A stretch of 64,000 nt of DNA from Nocardia vulneris (GTDB lineage Bacteria > Actinomycetota > Actinomycetes > Mycobacteriales > Mycobacteriaceae), in assembly GCF_001613425.1 (NCBI RefSeq), contig NZ_BDCI01000020.1, positions 87,851-151,850 on the forward strand. The letters are read 5' to 3'. The position numbers and the translations under genes are program-made. This document shows positions 28,105 to 37,157 of the stretch, piece after piece. The notes under the pieces were generated by a model that was not told where the DNA came from, did not search any database, and worked only from the letters and a program-made list of their open reading frames with translations. Position 1 is the first letter of the stretch. Each line of letters starts with the position of its first letter.

Positions 28105-28839
28105 TCACCCGCGCTGCGCGGTGACCTTCTCCGCTTCGATGCGCCGCTCGCGCAGCGCCGGATCGGGATTGGCGACCTGGACCAGGCTCGCGCCCGCGGC
28201 CAGCACGGCGATGAAACCGTCGATCAGCTCGGCGGGGGTGTCCCACGGCGTGCTGGACAGCACCCGGTCGCCTTCGGAAATGCCTTGGCGCATAGCGGAT
28301 TTCTTCGCCTCGGCGAGGACCTCCGGGACGGTCATGCCGTCGAGCGCCGCGCCCGCGCCCGCGGGCCGGAACTGGTCGCCGTGCACGCGTACCGAGGTGG
28401 CGAAGTCGGTCACGCCGATCGGCAGGTCGCGCACCGGGGCGCCGAGCGCGTCCAGCGACAGCGCCGCGACCTCGGCCACCTGCTGGGTGTCGTCGAGCCG
28501 GTCGGGCGTCACCAGGGCGAGTTCGGCGTCGTCGTCCGGGCGCAGCACCACCTCGGTACCCGCCCACCAGCAGCCGAGCAGAACGGCGGCGGTCTGCCAG
28601 TGCGCGGGCAGCAGCACCGCGATCCGGGCGCCGGGGCTGAGCCCGAATTCGTCCCTGACCAGGTTGGCCGTCTTGGCGGCCCAGTTCGCCAGGGTCAGCC
28701 CGGACAGTTCGATCCGGGCGCCGGTGGCATCGTCGTAGTAGGTCACGCGCGGGCCGGCCGGCTCACGCTCGAGAATCGGGTCGAGCACCCGCTCGGTCAG
28801 GGTGAGCGACTCTTGGAATTCACGCATCGACTGATTCAC
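28105..28839 (-). CDS. TIGR03089 family protein (truncated acyl-adenylate-forming fold)
   Basis: 244 residues resembling only the N-terminal half of ANL-superfamily enzymes: LSGLTLANWAAKTANLVRDEFGLSPGARIAVLLPAHWQTAAVLLGCWWAG in pieces. The AMP-binding core motif and the C-terminal domain are absent, so it is unlikely to activate acids alone. This short form is conserved beside LCP-encoding genes in actinobacteria (Rv3268 position). It lies 6 bp downstream of the LCP gene. Function unknown. Confidence 0.85.
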   Translation of the reverse strand: MNQSMREFQESLTLTERVLDPILEREPAGPRVTYYDDATGARIELSGLTLANWAAKTANLVRDEFGLSPGARIAVLLPAHWQTAAVLLGCWWAGTEVVLRPDDDAELALVTPDRLDDTQQVAEVAALSLDALGAPVRDLPIGVTDFATSVRVHGDQFRPAGAGAALDGMTVPEVLAEAKKSAMRQGISEGDRVLSSTPWDTPAELIDGFIAVLAAGASLVQVANPDPALRERRIEAEKVTAQRG

Positions 28840-28845
28840 GCCTGT

Positions 28846-30321
28846 CTAGTTCACGCATTTCGGTCCGTTCTGGCCTGCGTCGATCGGTGGGGCGGGCGGG
28901 ACTGGCGTGGCGGTGGCGCTCGACGTTCCGGAGAAGTCGAACATGCTCCCAGCCGCCGAACCCGGACCAGAATAGTCGCTCGCCAGCACGACGCTCACCG
29001 AATCCGGGGACAGGGAGGTGTCGGCCAGCACCGGCAGCCCGCCGAGCGCCTTCGCCACCGCCTTGGCCTTGGCGTCGCCGGTGTTCGCGGCGAGCACCCG
29101 GCTGCTCGTCACGTTCGGACCGGTGTAGTTGCCGACCAGCCCTTCATGAAACCCCTTGCCGGTCAACGCCTGTGCCACCTTGCCCGCCAGGCCGCCGATG
29201 CCGCTGGCGTTGTACACGCTGACGGTCACCGTGGCCGGATCCAGGGTGGGCTCGGCGGCCGTCTCCTCGGACTTGCCGTCGACCAGCGACGACACATACG
29301 ACTTGACCGCGGCGGGATCGACCCGCACCACCGATTCGCCGCCCGCGGTCATGTAGTTCAGATCGGTGACCGGAATGGTCTCGAACTTCACCTGACCGCC
29401 CGAAAGGTCTTGCAGCTGTTGCAGGAACGCGAGCACGTCCCAGTCGTCGTCGAGCACCACCGTGCGGCCGACGGCGTCGCTGAGCTGCTTCATCCGTCCC
29501 GGATTGCTGAGCGTCCTGGCGCTGAGCACCTGACCGACCAGCTGGGCCATGAACACCTGCTGGCGCACGATCCGGTCCAGGTCGCCGCGCGGCAGATTGT
29601 GCCGCTGCCGCACGAAACTCAACGCCGCGGGGCCGTCCAGGCGCTGGCGTCCGGCCGGGAAGTCGGCGCCCGACATCCACTCGTCGACCGGGTTGTTCAA
29701 ACAGACCTCGACGCCGCCGACGGCATCGGTGAGCAGCACGAAGCCGAGCAGGCTCACCTCGGCGTAGTGGTCGACACTGATGCCGGTGAGCGTGGCCACG
29801 GACTTGATCAGCGCCTGGCGGCCGGCCTTGGTGGACTGCTTGTCCGCCTCGTCCTCCGCGACGCCCTGGTTGATCAGCTTCAGCCGCTGGGTCTCCTTGG
29901 TGGCGCCGTAGGCCGAATTGATCTTGCCCTTGCCCAGATCGGGGATGTCGACATAGGAGTCGCGCGGGATCGAGATCGCGGTCGCGGAGCGCCCGTCGTT
30001 CGGCACCCGGATCAGCACGATGGTGTCGGTGTTCGTGCCCACCTCGTCGCCCGCGTGCAGCATCGCGCGTTCCCGGTCGCTGAGCGGATTGCCGTGTGCG
30101 TCGGTGCGACTGTCCACGCCGACGAGCAGGATGTCGACGGCGCCGTCGCGGCCGCCGCCGAGTCCGAGTCCGCCGATGCGCTCGATATTGGAGATCAGGC
30201 TGTCGACGCTGTGCCAGGCGAAACCGGTGATGACGAACACCACGGCGGCGACCACCGCGGCCAGCGCGCGCAGCGGACCGCCGGCGGGCAGCGGCGATTC
30301 AGCGCCGCGCGGCCGGGTCAC
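28846..30321 (-). CDS. LytR-CpsA-Psr family ligase with LytR_C domain
   Basis: Attaches lipid-linked glycans to peptidoglycan; in mycolic-acid bacteria LCP proteins ligate arabinogalactan. 491 residues: N-terminal TM (ALAAVVAAVVFVITGFAW), LCP catalytic domain with DILLVGVDSR, TDTIVLIRVPND, ISIPRDSYVDIP and FVRQRHNLPRGDLDRIVRQQVF carrying the conserved Arg/Asp residues, and a C-terminal LytR_C module (TVTVSVYNASGIGGLAGKVA). Ends with a Pro/Ser-rich tail. Next to rmlD and wbbL, which make the rhamnose linker, a fitting context. GTG start. Confidence 0.92.
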   Translation of the reverse strand: MTRPRGAESPLPAGGPLRALAAVVAAVVFVITGFAWHSVDSLISNIERIGGLGLGGGRDGAVDILLVGVDSRTDAHGNPLSDRERAMLHAGDEVGTNTDTIVLIRVPNDGRSATAISIPRDSYVDIPDLGKGKINSAYGATKETQRLKLINQGVAEDEADKQSTKAGRQALIKSVATLTGISVDHYAEVSLLGFVLLTDAVGGVEVCLNNPVDEWMSGADFPAGRQRLDGPAALSFVRQRHNLPRGDLDRIVRQQVFMAQLVGQVLSARTLSNPGRMKQLSDAVGRTVVLDDDWDVLAFLQQLQDLSGGQVKFETIPVTDLNYMTAGGESVVRVDPAAVKSYVSSLVDGKSEETAAEPTLDPATVTVSVYNASGIGGLAGKVAQALTGKGFHEGLVGNYTGPNVTSSRVLAANTGDAKAKAVAKALGGLPVLADTSLSPDSVSVVLASDYSGPGSAAGSMFDFSGTSSATATPVPPAPPIDAGQNGPKCVN

Positions 30322-30580
30322 CGTGCACCTTCCGCGCCGCGGCTAACCTGCAACCTCTCGACAACTCGACATCCTTTCGACACGCTCTGGGTCTGCTTCC
30401 GCCACGCGGTCTGCTCGACCACCCCACCTTTCCATAACCCCCGCAACCATTTGGCAAACATCGCCGCGCCACGCACGCGAGTCGGGGGCGCCTGCTCGAA
30501 GGCTAACGAATACCGCCGGTCCGACCGGCAATCCGCAGGTGTGGCGGCGTGCCCGCGCCCGCGTGCCAGACTTGACAACT

Positions 30581-31492
30581 GTGACGACCTCGACACCGCC
30601 CGGCCCCGTCGCACCCGCGAGTCTGGTCGTGACGGGAGCCCGCGGACAGCTCGGGCGGGAACTGCTGCGGCTCGCGCCCGCCGCGCGCGCGCTGAGCCGC
30701 GCCGATCTGGACATCACCGACCCGGACGCGGTCGCCGCCGCGCTCCGGCCGGGGGCCGTGGTGCTCAACTGCGCCGCCTACACCGCGGTCGATCAGGCCG
30801 AGACCGAGATCGCCGCGGCGTTCGCGGGCAACGAGACCGGACCGGCCGTGCTCGCCGCCGCCTGCGCCCGGGCCGGGGCGCGGCTGATCCACGTCTCCAC
30901 CGACTACGTTTTCGCGGGGACCGGCGCACGCCCCTACGAGACCACCGACCCGACCGGGCCGGTCACGGTCTACGGACAGTCCAAACTCGCGGGCGAAAAG
31001 GCCGTGCTGGCGCTCGCGCCGCAGGCGCACGTGGTGCGCACCGCATGGGTATACACCGGGCACGGCAGCGATTTCGTCGCCACCATGCGCCGGCTGGAAC
31101 GCGAACGCGACACCGTCGATGTGGTCGACGACCAACTCGGATCACCCACCTACGCCGCCGATCTCGCCGCCGCGCTGCTGGAATTGGCCGGGCGGCCCGA
31201 CGCCCCGCGCCTGCTGCACGCCACCAACGCCGGGCAGGCCAGCTGGTTCGAGCTCGCGCGCGCGGTGTTCGCGGCGGTGGGCGCCGATCCGGCCCGGGTG
31301 CGCCCGTGCGATTCGTCCGCGTATCCGAGACCCGCACGGCGCCCGGCATATTCGGTGTTGTCGCCGCGGGCCTGGCACGACGCGGGGCTCACCCCGCTGC
31401 GTCCGTGGCGAGCCGCGCTGGACGAGGCGCTGTCCCGCTCGTCCGATGGACTGGGTCCGGCCGCGACCACTAGGCTCAGCGGCCGTGAGTGA
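30581..31492 (+). CDS. rmlD: dTDP-4-dehydrorhamnose reductase
   Basis: Last step of dTDP-L-rhamnose synthesis, NAD(P)H-dependent. SDR/RmlD fold of 303 residues: LVVTGARGQLGRELLRLAP binds the cofactor, the catalytic Tyr-Lys appears in VYGQSKLAGEKAVL, and ISTDYVFAG (here VSTDYVFAGTG) precedes it. Start at GTG after a weak leader; TTG 3 codons upstream is possible. The stop overlaps wbbL by eight bases. Confidence 0.93.
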   Translation: MTTSTPPGPVAPASLVVTGARGQLGRELLRLAPAARALSRADLDITDPDAVAAALRPGAVVLNCAAYTAVDQAETEIAAAFAGNETGPAVLAAACARAGARLIHVSTDYVFAGTGARPYETTDPTGPVTVYGQSKLAGEKAVLALAPQAHVVRTAWVYTGHGSDFVATMRRLERERDTVDVVDDQLGSPTYAADLAAALLELAGRPDAPRLLHATNAGQASWFELARAVFAAVGADPARVRPCDSSAYPRPARRPAYSVLSPRAWHDAGLTPLRPWRAALDEALSRSSDGLGPAATTRLSGRE

Positions 31493-32387
31493 TTCCGATT
31501 CCGCCAGCGCGGGCCTGGCCGTCGTCACGGTGACCTATTCACCCGGCGAACACCTCGAGCACTTCATCACCACGCTGGCCGATGCCACGACCGAGAAGCC
31601 ACAGGTGATCCTCGCCGACAACGGCTCCACCGACGGGGTGCCGGAGCTGGTCGCCGAGGCCAACTCGCACGTGCGACTGCTACGCACCGGCGGCAACATC
31701 GGCTACGGCGGCGCGATCAACCGCGCTGTCGCCGAGATCGATCCGGCCATCGAATTCATCGTGATCGCCAACCCCGACATCCGCTGGGGCACCGACGCCA
31801 TCGACCAGTTGCTCGCCGCCGCGCAGCGCTGGCCGCGGGCCGGCGCGGTGGGCCCGCTGGTGCTGGAACCGGACGGCAGCGTCTACCCGTCGGCGCGCCG
31901 GGTGCCCGGACTGCTCGACGGCGCGGGGCACGCGATCCTCGGCACGGTGTGGAAGACGAATCCGTGGACCCGTCGTTACCGGCAGGAGAACGAGGAGATC
32001 TCCGAGCGCGCGGTCGGCTGGCTGTCCGGCTCCTGCCTGCTGGTGCGGCGCGCGGCCTTCGACTCGATCGACGGTTTCGACTCGCGCTACTTCATGTACA
32101 TGGAGGACGTCGACTTCGGCGACCGGATGGGCAAGGCGGGCTGGCACAACGTGTTCGTGCCCTCGGCCGAGGTCACCCACGCCAAGGGGCACGCCGCGGG
32201 ACGGCACCCGGAGAAGATGCTGCCCGCCCACCACGCCAGCGCCTACCGCTTCCAGGCCGACCGGCACCCGCACTGGTGGCAGCTGCCGCTGCGGCTGGCG
32301 CTGCGCGCCGGACTTGCGGTGCGCTCCCGGATTGCGGTTCGATCGGCGCTGCGCCAACAGGCGCGGGAAGCGGGTCACCCGGCCTAG
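31485..32387 (+). CDS. wbbL: Rhamnosyltransferase WbbL
   Basis: Adds rhamnose to GlcNAc-PP-decaprenol, building the arabinogalactan linker; GT2 family. 300 residues: VVTVTYSPGEHLEHF, ILADNGSTDGV (NDP-sugar Asp), IANPDIRWG as the metal-binding DxD-like site, GWLSGSCLLVRRAAFDSIDGFDSRYFMYMEDVDFG. Translationally coupled to rmlD and followed by the guanylyltransferase; order matches Rv3266c-Rv3264c. Confidence 0.93.
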   Translation: MSDSDSASAGLAVVTVTYSPGEHLEHFITTLADATTEKPQVILADNGSTDGVPELVAEANSHVRLLRTGGNIGYGGAINRAVAEIDPAIEFIVIANPDIRWGTDAIDQLLAAAQRWPRAGAVGPLVLEPDGSVYPSARRVPGLLDGAGHAILGTVWKTNPWTRRYRQENEEISERAVGWLSGSCLLVRRAAFDSIDGFDSRYFMYMEDVDFGDRMGKAGWHNVFVPSAEVTHAKGHAAGRHPEKMLPAHHASAYRFQADRHPHWWQLPLRLALRAGLAVRSRIAVRSALRQQAREAGHPA

Positions 32388-32568
32388 CGCGCGAAACGGG
32401 TATCCCGATACCAGGGCAGCTGAGCGGCAGGCCTGGGAAAACTCATCGATTCGGCGGTTGCTGAGCGACAATGGCGCAGGGCCGTCGTACACGGCGGCCC
32501 GGTGCACCTCAGGCGGGCCGAACCTCGGCGCGCGCAACACTCGATCCACTGTGAACAGGGGACCTTGA

Positions 32569-33648
32569 ATGGCAGGAAATGCAGGCACCGACGCCGTGAT
32601 CCTGGTGGGCGGGCAGGGGACGCGGCTGCGCCCGCTGACCCTCTCGGCACCGAAGCCGATGCTGCCGACGGCCGGGCTGCCGTTCCTGACGCATCTGCTC
32701 GCCCGCATCGCGGACGCAGGCATCACCCACGTCGTGCTCGGCACCTCGTTCAAGGCGGAGGTGTTCGAGGAGCATTTCGGTGACGGCGCCGAGCTCGGCC
32801 TCGACATCGAATACGTCACCGAGACCGAGCCGCTCGGCACCGGCGGCGGCATCCGCAACGTACTGCCCAAGCTGCGCGCCGACACCGTGATGGTGTTCAA
32901 CGGCGACGTGCTCGGCGGCACCGAACTCGGCGCGGTGCTCGACACGCACGAGTCCACCAATGCCGACGTCACGCTGCACCTGGTCCGGGTCAGCGATCCA
33001 CGCGCGTTCGGCTGTGTGCCGACCGACGCGGACGGCCGGGTCACCGCGTTCCTGGAGAAGACGCAGGATCCGCCGACCGATCAGATCAACGCCGGCTGCT
33101 ACGTCTTCCGGCGCGAATACATCGAGAAGATCCCGTCCGGACGCCCGGTGTCGGTGGAGCGCGAGGTGTTCCCCTCGTTGCTCGCCGAGGGCGCGCGCGT
33201 GCAGGGGCATGTCGACTCCTCCTACTGGCGCGATATGGGCACCCCCGAGGACTTCGTGCGCGGCTCCGCCGATCTGGTCCGCGGTATCGCCCCCTCGCCC
33301 GCGCTGCCCGGCCAGCGCGGCGAATCGCTCGTCCACCCGGGCGCGGGTGTCGCACCGGGCGCGCTGCTCATCGGGGGCACCGTCGTCGGTCGCGGGGCCG
33401 AGGTCGGCGCGGGCGCCCGGCTCGACGGCGCGGTCATCTTCGACGGCGCGGTCATCGAAGCGGGCGCGACGGTCGAGCGCTCGATCATCGGCTTCGGCGC
33501 CCGGATCGGTCCGCGCGCGCTGGTGCGCGACGGCGTCATCGGTGACGGCGCGCAGGTGGGTGCCCGCTGCGAGCTACTACGCGGCGCCCGGGTCTGGCCC
33601 GGCGTCGAGATTCCCGACGGCGGTATCCGCTTCTCCACCGACGTCTGA
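32569..33648 (+). CDS. manC: Mannose-1-phosphate guanylyltransferase
   Basis: Makes GDP-mannose from GTP and mannose-1-phosphate. 359 residues: nucleotide-binding AVILVGGQGTRLRPLTLSAPKPMLP, FNGDVLGG (metal Asp), DQINAGCYVFRREYIEKIPSGRPVSVEREVFP, and a C-terminal left-handed beta-helix of hexapeptide repeats (IGGTVVGRGAEVGAGARLDGAVIFDGAVIE). In mycobacteria the equivalent gene is also called manB. Symbol manC is by function. Works with manA and manB of this window. Confidence 0.9.
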   Translation: MAGNAGTDAVILVGGQGTRLRPLTLSAPKPMLPTAGLPFLTHLLARIADAGITHVVLGTSFKAEVFEEHFGDGAELGLDIEYVTETEPLGTGGGIRNVLPKLRADTVMVFNGDVLGGTELGAVLDTHESTNADVTLHLVRVSDPRAFGCVPTDADGRVTAFLEKTQDPPTDQINAGCYVFRREYIEKIPSGRPVSVEREVFPSLLAEGARVQGHVDSSYWRDMGTPEDFVRGSADLVRGIAPSPALPGQRGESLVHPGAGVAPGALLIGGTVVGRGAEVGAGARLDGAVIFDGAVIEAGATVERSIIGFGARIGPRALVRDGVIGDGAQVGARCELLRGARVWPGVEIPDGGIRFSTDV

Positions 33649-33797
33649 TCCGCCGGCCCGAAAAGCTACCGGGCGGAAACGGTTCCGTGGCGACGGCCGG
33701 TCTGGCAGGGTGCAGCGCGGGGTCTCGTGGCGTGCGCCGCGGGACCACCGCGTGTGCGCACTGTTCACCGACCGCAAGAGCCGAGGAGAGACATCGA

Positions 33798-34127
33798 ATG
33801 GGGAAATTCGCCCCCCGTGTGCTGGCCGCCGCCGTATTCGCCGGCTGTGCAATAGGATTCGCGCCGACCGCCGTGGCGGCGCCCTCGATCTACGAACCGA
33901 GCATCACCCCGTGCAGCCACTTGTTCCGCACGCCGCTGGAACTGGGCCGCCCGGGCACGACGTATTGGAGTCCGTTCGGCACCGCCGACATCGTCTGCTA
34001 CGACGCGGGCGCCCTGGGCGTGAGCTACTACCAGCGCGATCCCGGCGGCCAGTGGCACGCCATGAACCAGCTGATCCCGGGCAACTACTTCATCAACGTG
34101 TTCGGGTACAACCAGTTGCCTGCGTAG
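33798..34127 (+). CDS. Small secreted protein of unknown function
   Basis: 109 residues with a clear Sec signal peptide (MGKFAPRVLAAAVFAGCAIGF to cleavage near TAVAA-PS at about residue 28). The mature 80 residues contain two cysteines (TPCSHLF and ADIVCYD), probably a disulfide, and many aromatic residues. GAGGAGAG ribosome site. Not recognised. Confidence 0.8.
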   Translation: MGKFAPRVLAAAVFAGCAIGFAPTAVAAPSIYEPSITPCSHLFRTPLELGRPGTTYWSPFGTADIVCYDAGALGVSYYQRDPGGQWHAMNQLIPGNYFINVFGYNQLPA

Positions 34128-34136
34128 CGGGCACCG

Positions 34137-35735
34137 TCAGCTGAAGCCCACGGCCTGTTCGCCCCACGCGGTGTGCAGGTCGCGGTCCGGGTTGTCGACC
34201 ACCCGGTCGACGGTGTCGATCAGCAGCGTGGTCCGGGTCGACGGACGGTACGGCGGCCAATGCTTGGACCCGTCGAGCGCCGCCGGGACGCCGTGCGTGG
34301 CGAACGCGAGCCAGCGCCGCATCATCCGGCCCGACACCTCCATGGCCACCTTGCGACCGCCGAGCCAGAACGTCGGATCATGATTGAACGAGCCGAAATT
34401 GCCGAACACATAAGGCAATTCGGTGGCATGCCCGGCACCGACCCGGGCCGCGCGCAGCATCGGCGTCGCATGGTCGAACCGGTACATCCAGGTCGGCGAG
34501 TGCTGGGCGTGCGCGTCGGCGACCCAGTGCGCCGGCATCCGGAACGCGGCGTCGCCGGACATGGCCAGCGCGCCACGGGTTTTGTCGAGATCGGGATAGG
34601 CCGAGGTGATCTCGGCGATCCGCTCGTGTGACCATTCCGGGTGGGCGGCCGCCACGTCGTTGAGCATTGCGTTCACCGCGTCCGGGGTCACCGGCATGAT
34701 CGGCGAGCGGAACACCCGGAACAGCGAGGCCTCGTCCTTGTTGGTGCCGATCATCAGCGGCACCCGATGCGAGCGGCCGTGCTGGAACCGATCGATCGGA
34801 TAGGTCGGCAACAGGTCGCCGTCCACCACCGGCGCCGCGGCCAACCGGCCCGGCTCCTTCAGCGGAATCTCGTCCAGCAGGATCCCCGCCACCTCGACGA
34901 TCTTCTCGATCGGCCAGTCGAGCAGTTCGACCGCGCGCGAGGCGGGCAGCTCCAGCAGTTCCAGGAAGCGCCGGGCCACCCCGGCCGCCCGGTTCTTGCC
35001 GAACACCGTGGTCGCGGGCGGGCTCTGCGCGATCGCCTTGTGGAACAGCCCGGCCGCACTCGGTGAGGTGAGCAATGCCGTGACGCAGCCCGCGCCGGAG
35101 GATTCGCCGAACAGCGTGACATTGCCCGGGTCGCCACCGAACGCGGCGATGTTGTCGCGCACCCAGGCCAGCGCGGCGATCTGATCGTGCAGGCCGAGAT
35201 TCGGGGTGAACGGGCCGGGCAGCGAGGACAGATCGAGGAAGCCGAGCGCGCCGAGCCGGTAGTTCACCGTGACCACCACGACATCGCCGGTCTCGGCGAG
35301 TTTGCGGCCGTCGTAGATGCCCTGGGCCGCCGTCCCGAGGCAGTAGGCGCCGCCGTGCAGCCAGACCAGGACCGGGCGCGGTTCACCCGAATCGAACGGC
35401 TCGATCGCTTCGCCGTCCGCACGCCGGGGCGCCCAGACGTTCAGCCACAGGCAGTCCTCGCCCATCCGCAGGTCCGAATCGACCGGAACCATATTGCCCA
35501 TGGTCTGCGGCGCGATCTCGCCGAACGCGGCGCAGTCGCGGATGCCGTCCCAGCTCGGCGCGGGCCGCGGCGGCCGGAAGCGGTCGGCCCCGCTCGGCGC
35601 GGCCGCGTAGGGGATGCTGCGCCAGTAGGCGATCGGTCCGTCCCAGCGTCCGCGCACTTTTCCCGCGGCCGTGGCGACCACTGGCTCGGCGCCGCGCACC
35701 TCCCAGTCCGGTGCTGTCTCGAACTGTGTGCCCAT
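34137..35735 (-). CDS. Type B carboxylesterase/lipase
   Basis: 532 residues, alpha/beta hydrolase. Oxyanion VWLHGGAYCLGTAAQ, nucleophile GESSGAGCVTALL, acidic member in NKDEASLFR and catalytic His in GAGHATELPYVFGN; the N-terminal KVRGRWDGPIAYWRSIPYA is typical of the family. No signal peptide, so cytoplasmic. Start placed behind GGGAGGTGCGAAC. Broad ester hydrolysis, natural substrate unknown. Confidence 0.92.
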   Translation of the reverse strand: MGTQFETAPDWEVRGAEPVVATAAGKVRGRWDGPIAYWRSIPYAAAPSGADRFRPPRPAPSWDGIRDCAAFGEIAPQTMGNMVPVDSDLRMGEDCLWLNVWAPRRADGEAIEPFDSGEPRPVLVWLHGGAYCLGTAAQGIYDGRKLAETGDVVVVTVNYRLGALGFLDLSSLPGPFTPNLGLHDQIAALAWVRDNIAAFGGDPGNVTLFGESSGAGCVTALLTSPSAAGLFHKAIAQSPPATTVFGKNRAAGVARRFLELLELPASRAVELLDWPIEKIVEVAGILLDEIPLKEPGRLAAAPVVDGDLLPTYPIDRFQHGRSHRVPLMIGTNKDEASLFRVFRSPIMPVTPDAVNAMLNDVAAAHPEWSHERIAEITSAYPDLDKTRGALAMSGDAAFRMPAHWVADAHAQHSPTWMYRFDHATPMLRAARVGAGHATELPYVFGNFGSFNHDPTFWLGGRKVAMEVSGRMMRRWLAFATHGVPAALDGSKHWPPYRPSTRTTLLIDTVDRVVDNPDRDLHTAWGEQAVGFS

Positions 35736-35886
35736 GTTCGCACCTCCCACCAGCGACCCGTTGGTGTGCTGCCGGTTTGCTCCAGCGGGTCCCGCACCTC
35801 GTGATCTCTTCTTCGAGAGTACGTCCATCCTGACGGTGTAAACGTGCGACGCACCATGCTGAGACCATGGGCGGTACGCTTTACCG

Positions 35887-36108
35887 ATGCCGAGTTACAG
35901 CTATCGGTGCCGCAGTTGCGGGGACACCTTCGAGATGAACCGCCCGATGGCGGAGTCGTCGGCGCCGGCGTCCTGCCCGAGCGGCCACGCCGACACAGTC
36001 AAGCTGCTGACCACGTTCGGCACGGTCAGCCGGGGTGGCGCGGCGGCGACGCCGAGTCCGCCATCGGCCCCCTCCGGCGGCTGCTGCGGCGGCGGTTGCT
36101 GCGCCTGA
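35887..36108 (+). CDS. FmdB-type zinc-ribbon protein
   Basis: 73 residues: MPSYSYRCRSCGDTFEMNR with the first CxxC, a second pair spread over SCPSGHADTVKLL, then GGCCGGGCC at the tail. FmdB-family small regulatory-type proteins, function unclear. Originally convergent with the SelW-like gene; the toxin-antitoxin insertion now separates them. Confidence 0.85.
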   Translation: MPSYSYRCRSCGDTFEMNRPMAESSAPASCPSGHADTVKLLTTFGTVSRGGAAATPSPPSAPSGGCCGGGCCA

Positions 36109-36118
36109 CCCCGGCGCG

Positions 36119-36246
36119 GCAACGATTCAGTCGCGGCGATCGGCGTGGCCGAGATCACGTTCGGGGGCGACCCGGTCGCGTACCCGTTGCTTGAGCACTG
36201 CGATGTCGGGAAAACCGCCGTCCGCCTTGCGCTCCCACACCTGAGC
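36119..36246. repeat. 128-bp direct repeat, left copy
   Basis: Identical over 128 bp to 37030-37157, 911 bp away. It consists of the last 40 codons of the SelT/W/H gene plus 8 bp beyond its stop. The two copies bracket the toxin-antitoxin pair. Confidence 0.95.
36127..36246 (-). pseudogene. Detached 3' end of the SelT/W/H gene
   Basis: Encodes AQVWERKADGGFPDIAVLK and the following residues to the same stop as the intact gene, but has no start or CxxC part. It looks like the original end of the gene, displaced when the toxin-antitoxin cassette entered with a substitute end. Confidence 0.85.
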
Positions 36247-36272
36247 ACCTAAAGGGCTCCCGAAGCACACGC

Positions 36273-36581
36273 TCACAGTCTCAGGTATCGGCGTATTGCC
36301 TGATCCAACACAGCCTGCTCGGCTGCTGACAGGAACCCCACCGACTCCAGCACGTAGTTCGTGTCCAACGATCGAATCTGATCGACCATCAACAACGTTC
36401 GCTGATCCATGAGTTCGATTGCCGGTCGCCACGGAGAATCCTGCGCGCCCGTGGAGGTCGGGACCACGGTCACCATGCTCCAGTTCGTCACAGACAGGAT
36501 CACCCCATACCGCCTACCCCGCTGTTCGTGTCCGCGCTTCACCTCCCCCAAGTTGATCTTGTGGATTGCGCCCCGGATCAC
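36273..36581 (-). CDS. MazF/PemK-family toxin
   Basis: 102 residues; the family are ribosome-dependent or -independent mRNA endoribonucleases. RGAIHKINLGEVKRGHEQRGRRYGVILS is the typical N-terminal (R/GxIxxxxxG...G..RPVLV) segment, followed by VTVVPTST and the beta-core ending in VDQIRSLD. GTG start overlaps the stop of the upstream gene by four bases (GTGA), as in antitoxin-toxin operons. Confidence 0.88.
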   Translation of the reverse strand: MIRGAIHKINLGEVKRGHEQRGRRYGVILSVTNWSMVTVVPTSTGAQDSPWRPAIELMDQRTLLMVDQIRSLDTNYVLESVGFLSAAEQAVLDQAIRRYLRL

Positions 36582-36883
36582 CAGGCATCCGGTTCGTCGC
36601 TGAGATCCTCACCAGCGTCGAGAAGCTGGTTCGCCACTTCTTGGGCCTGCCGCTCCCACTCCAGTTGCTCCAAAGCCTCCAGGGAACGCCGCAATACGTC
36701 TGTCTGCGTCTCACCCTCACGTGCGAGCTTGATCAGCAGTTCCCGGTCATGCCCATTGGGCCTGAAACCTATAGTTGTTCCCTTGCCTCGGGCCTGCGTC
36801 ACGCCCGTCCGAGGCTGATCCGACTGCTTCTTACTTCTAGCCTTCGTGGTCCTGTCCCGAGCTCTATTCCCCGTTGCCGCCAT
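36578..36883 (-). CDS. Antitoxin partner of the MazF-like toxin
   Basis: 101 residues. Basic N-terminal half (RARDRTTKARSKKQ), a putative ribbon-helix-helix/DNA-binding core GTTIGFRPNGHDRELLIKLA and acidic C-terminal helix (NQLLDAGEDLSDEPD) as in toxin-neutralising tails. The start at MAATGNRARD is preferred: a -10-like TAAGAT lies just upstream, so the mRNA would begin at or next to this ATG; an ATG three codons earlier overlaps that promoter. Confidence 0.8.
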   Translation of the reverse strand: MAATGNRARDRTTKARSKKQSDQPRTGVTQARGKGTTIGFRPNGHDRELLIKLAREGETQTDVLRRSLEALEQLEWERQAQEVANQLLDAGEDLSDEPDAW

Positions 36884-36890
36884 GCACCCC

Positions 36891-36920
36891 ATCTTACCTG
36901 CGTGTTTTACATTTGTGCAA
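36891..36920 (-). promoter_or_regulatory. Promoter of the toxin-antitoxin operon
   Basis: Minus-strand TTGCAC (36915-36920) and TAAGAT (36891-36896), 18 bp apart. The ATG of the antitoxin lies about 7 nt past the -10, suggesting a leaderless transcript. Confidence 0.5.
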
Positions 36921-37029
36921 CAACATGAACGCAGTCACGGCACATCGCCTTCGAGCTGAGACCACGCGATGCCGCCCTGCTCCGAGATGGATGAACCGCC
37001 CGGTCCGGACACCCGCGCTCGATCACGGA

Positions 37030-37157
37030 GCAACGATTCAGTCGCGGCGATCGGCGTGGCCGAGATCACGTTCGGGGGCGACCCGGTCGCGTACCCGTTG
37101 CTTGAGCACTGCGATGTCGGGAAAACCGCCGTCCGCCTTGCGCTCCCACACCTGAGC
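37030..37157. repeat. 128-bp direct repeat, right copy (in-frame 3' end of SelT/W/H gene)
   Basis: The copy that completes the intact gene at 37038-37322. Identical to 36119-36246. Confidence 0.95.

Noticed and set aside
27931..31473. A 1180-codon plus-strand open frame
   Set aside because: Antisense to the LCP and TIGR03089 genes; no domains, and the frame is only open because of the high GC content.
36119..37157. Insertion sequence or integron cassette
   Set aside because: No transposase, integrase, inverted ends or attC-like structure; only the direct repeat and the two toxin-antitoxin genes are seen.
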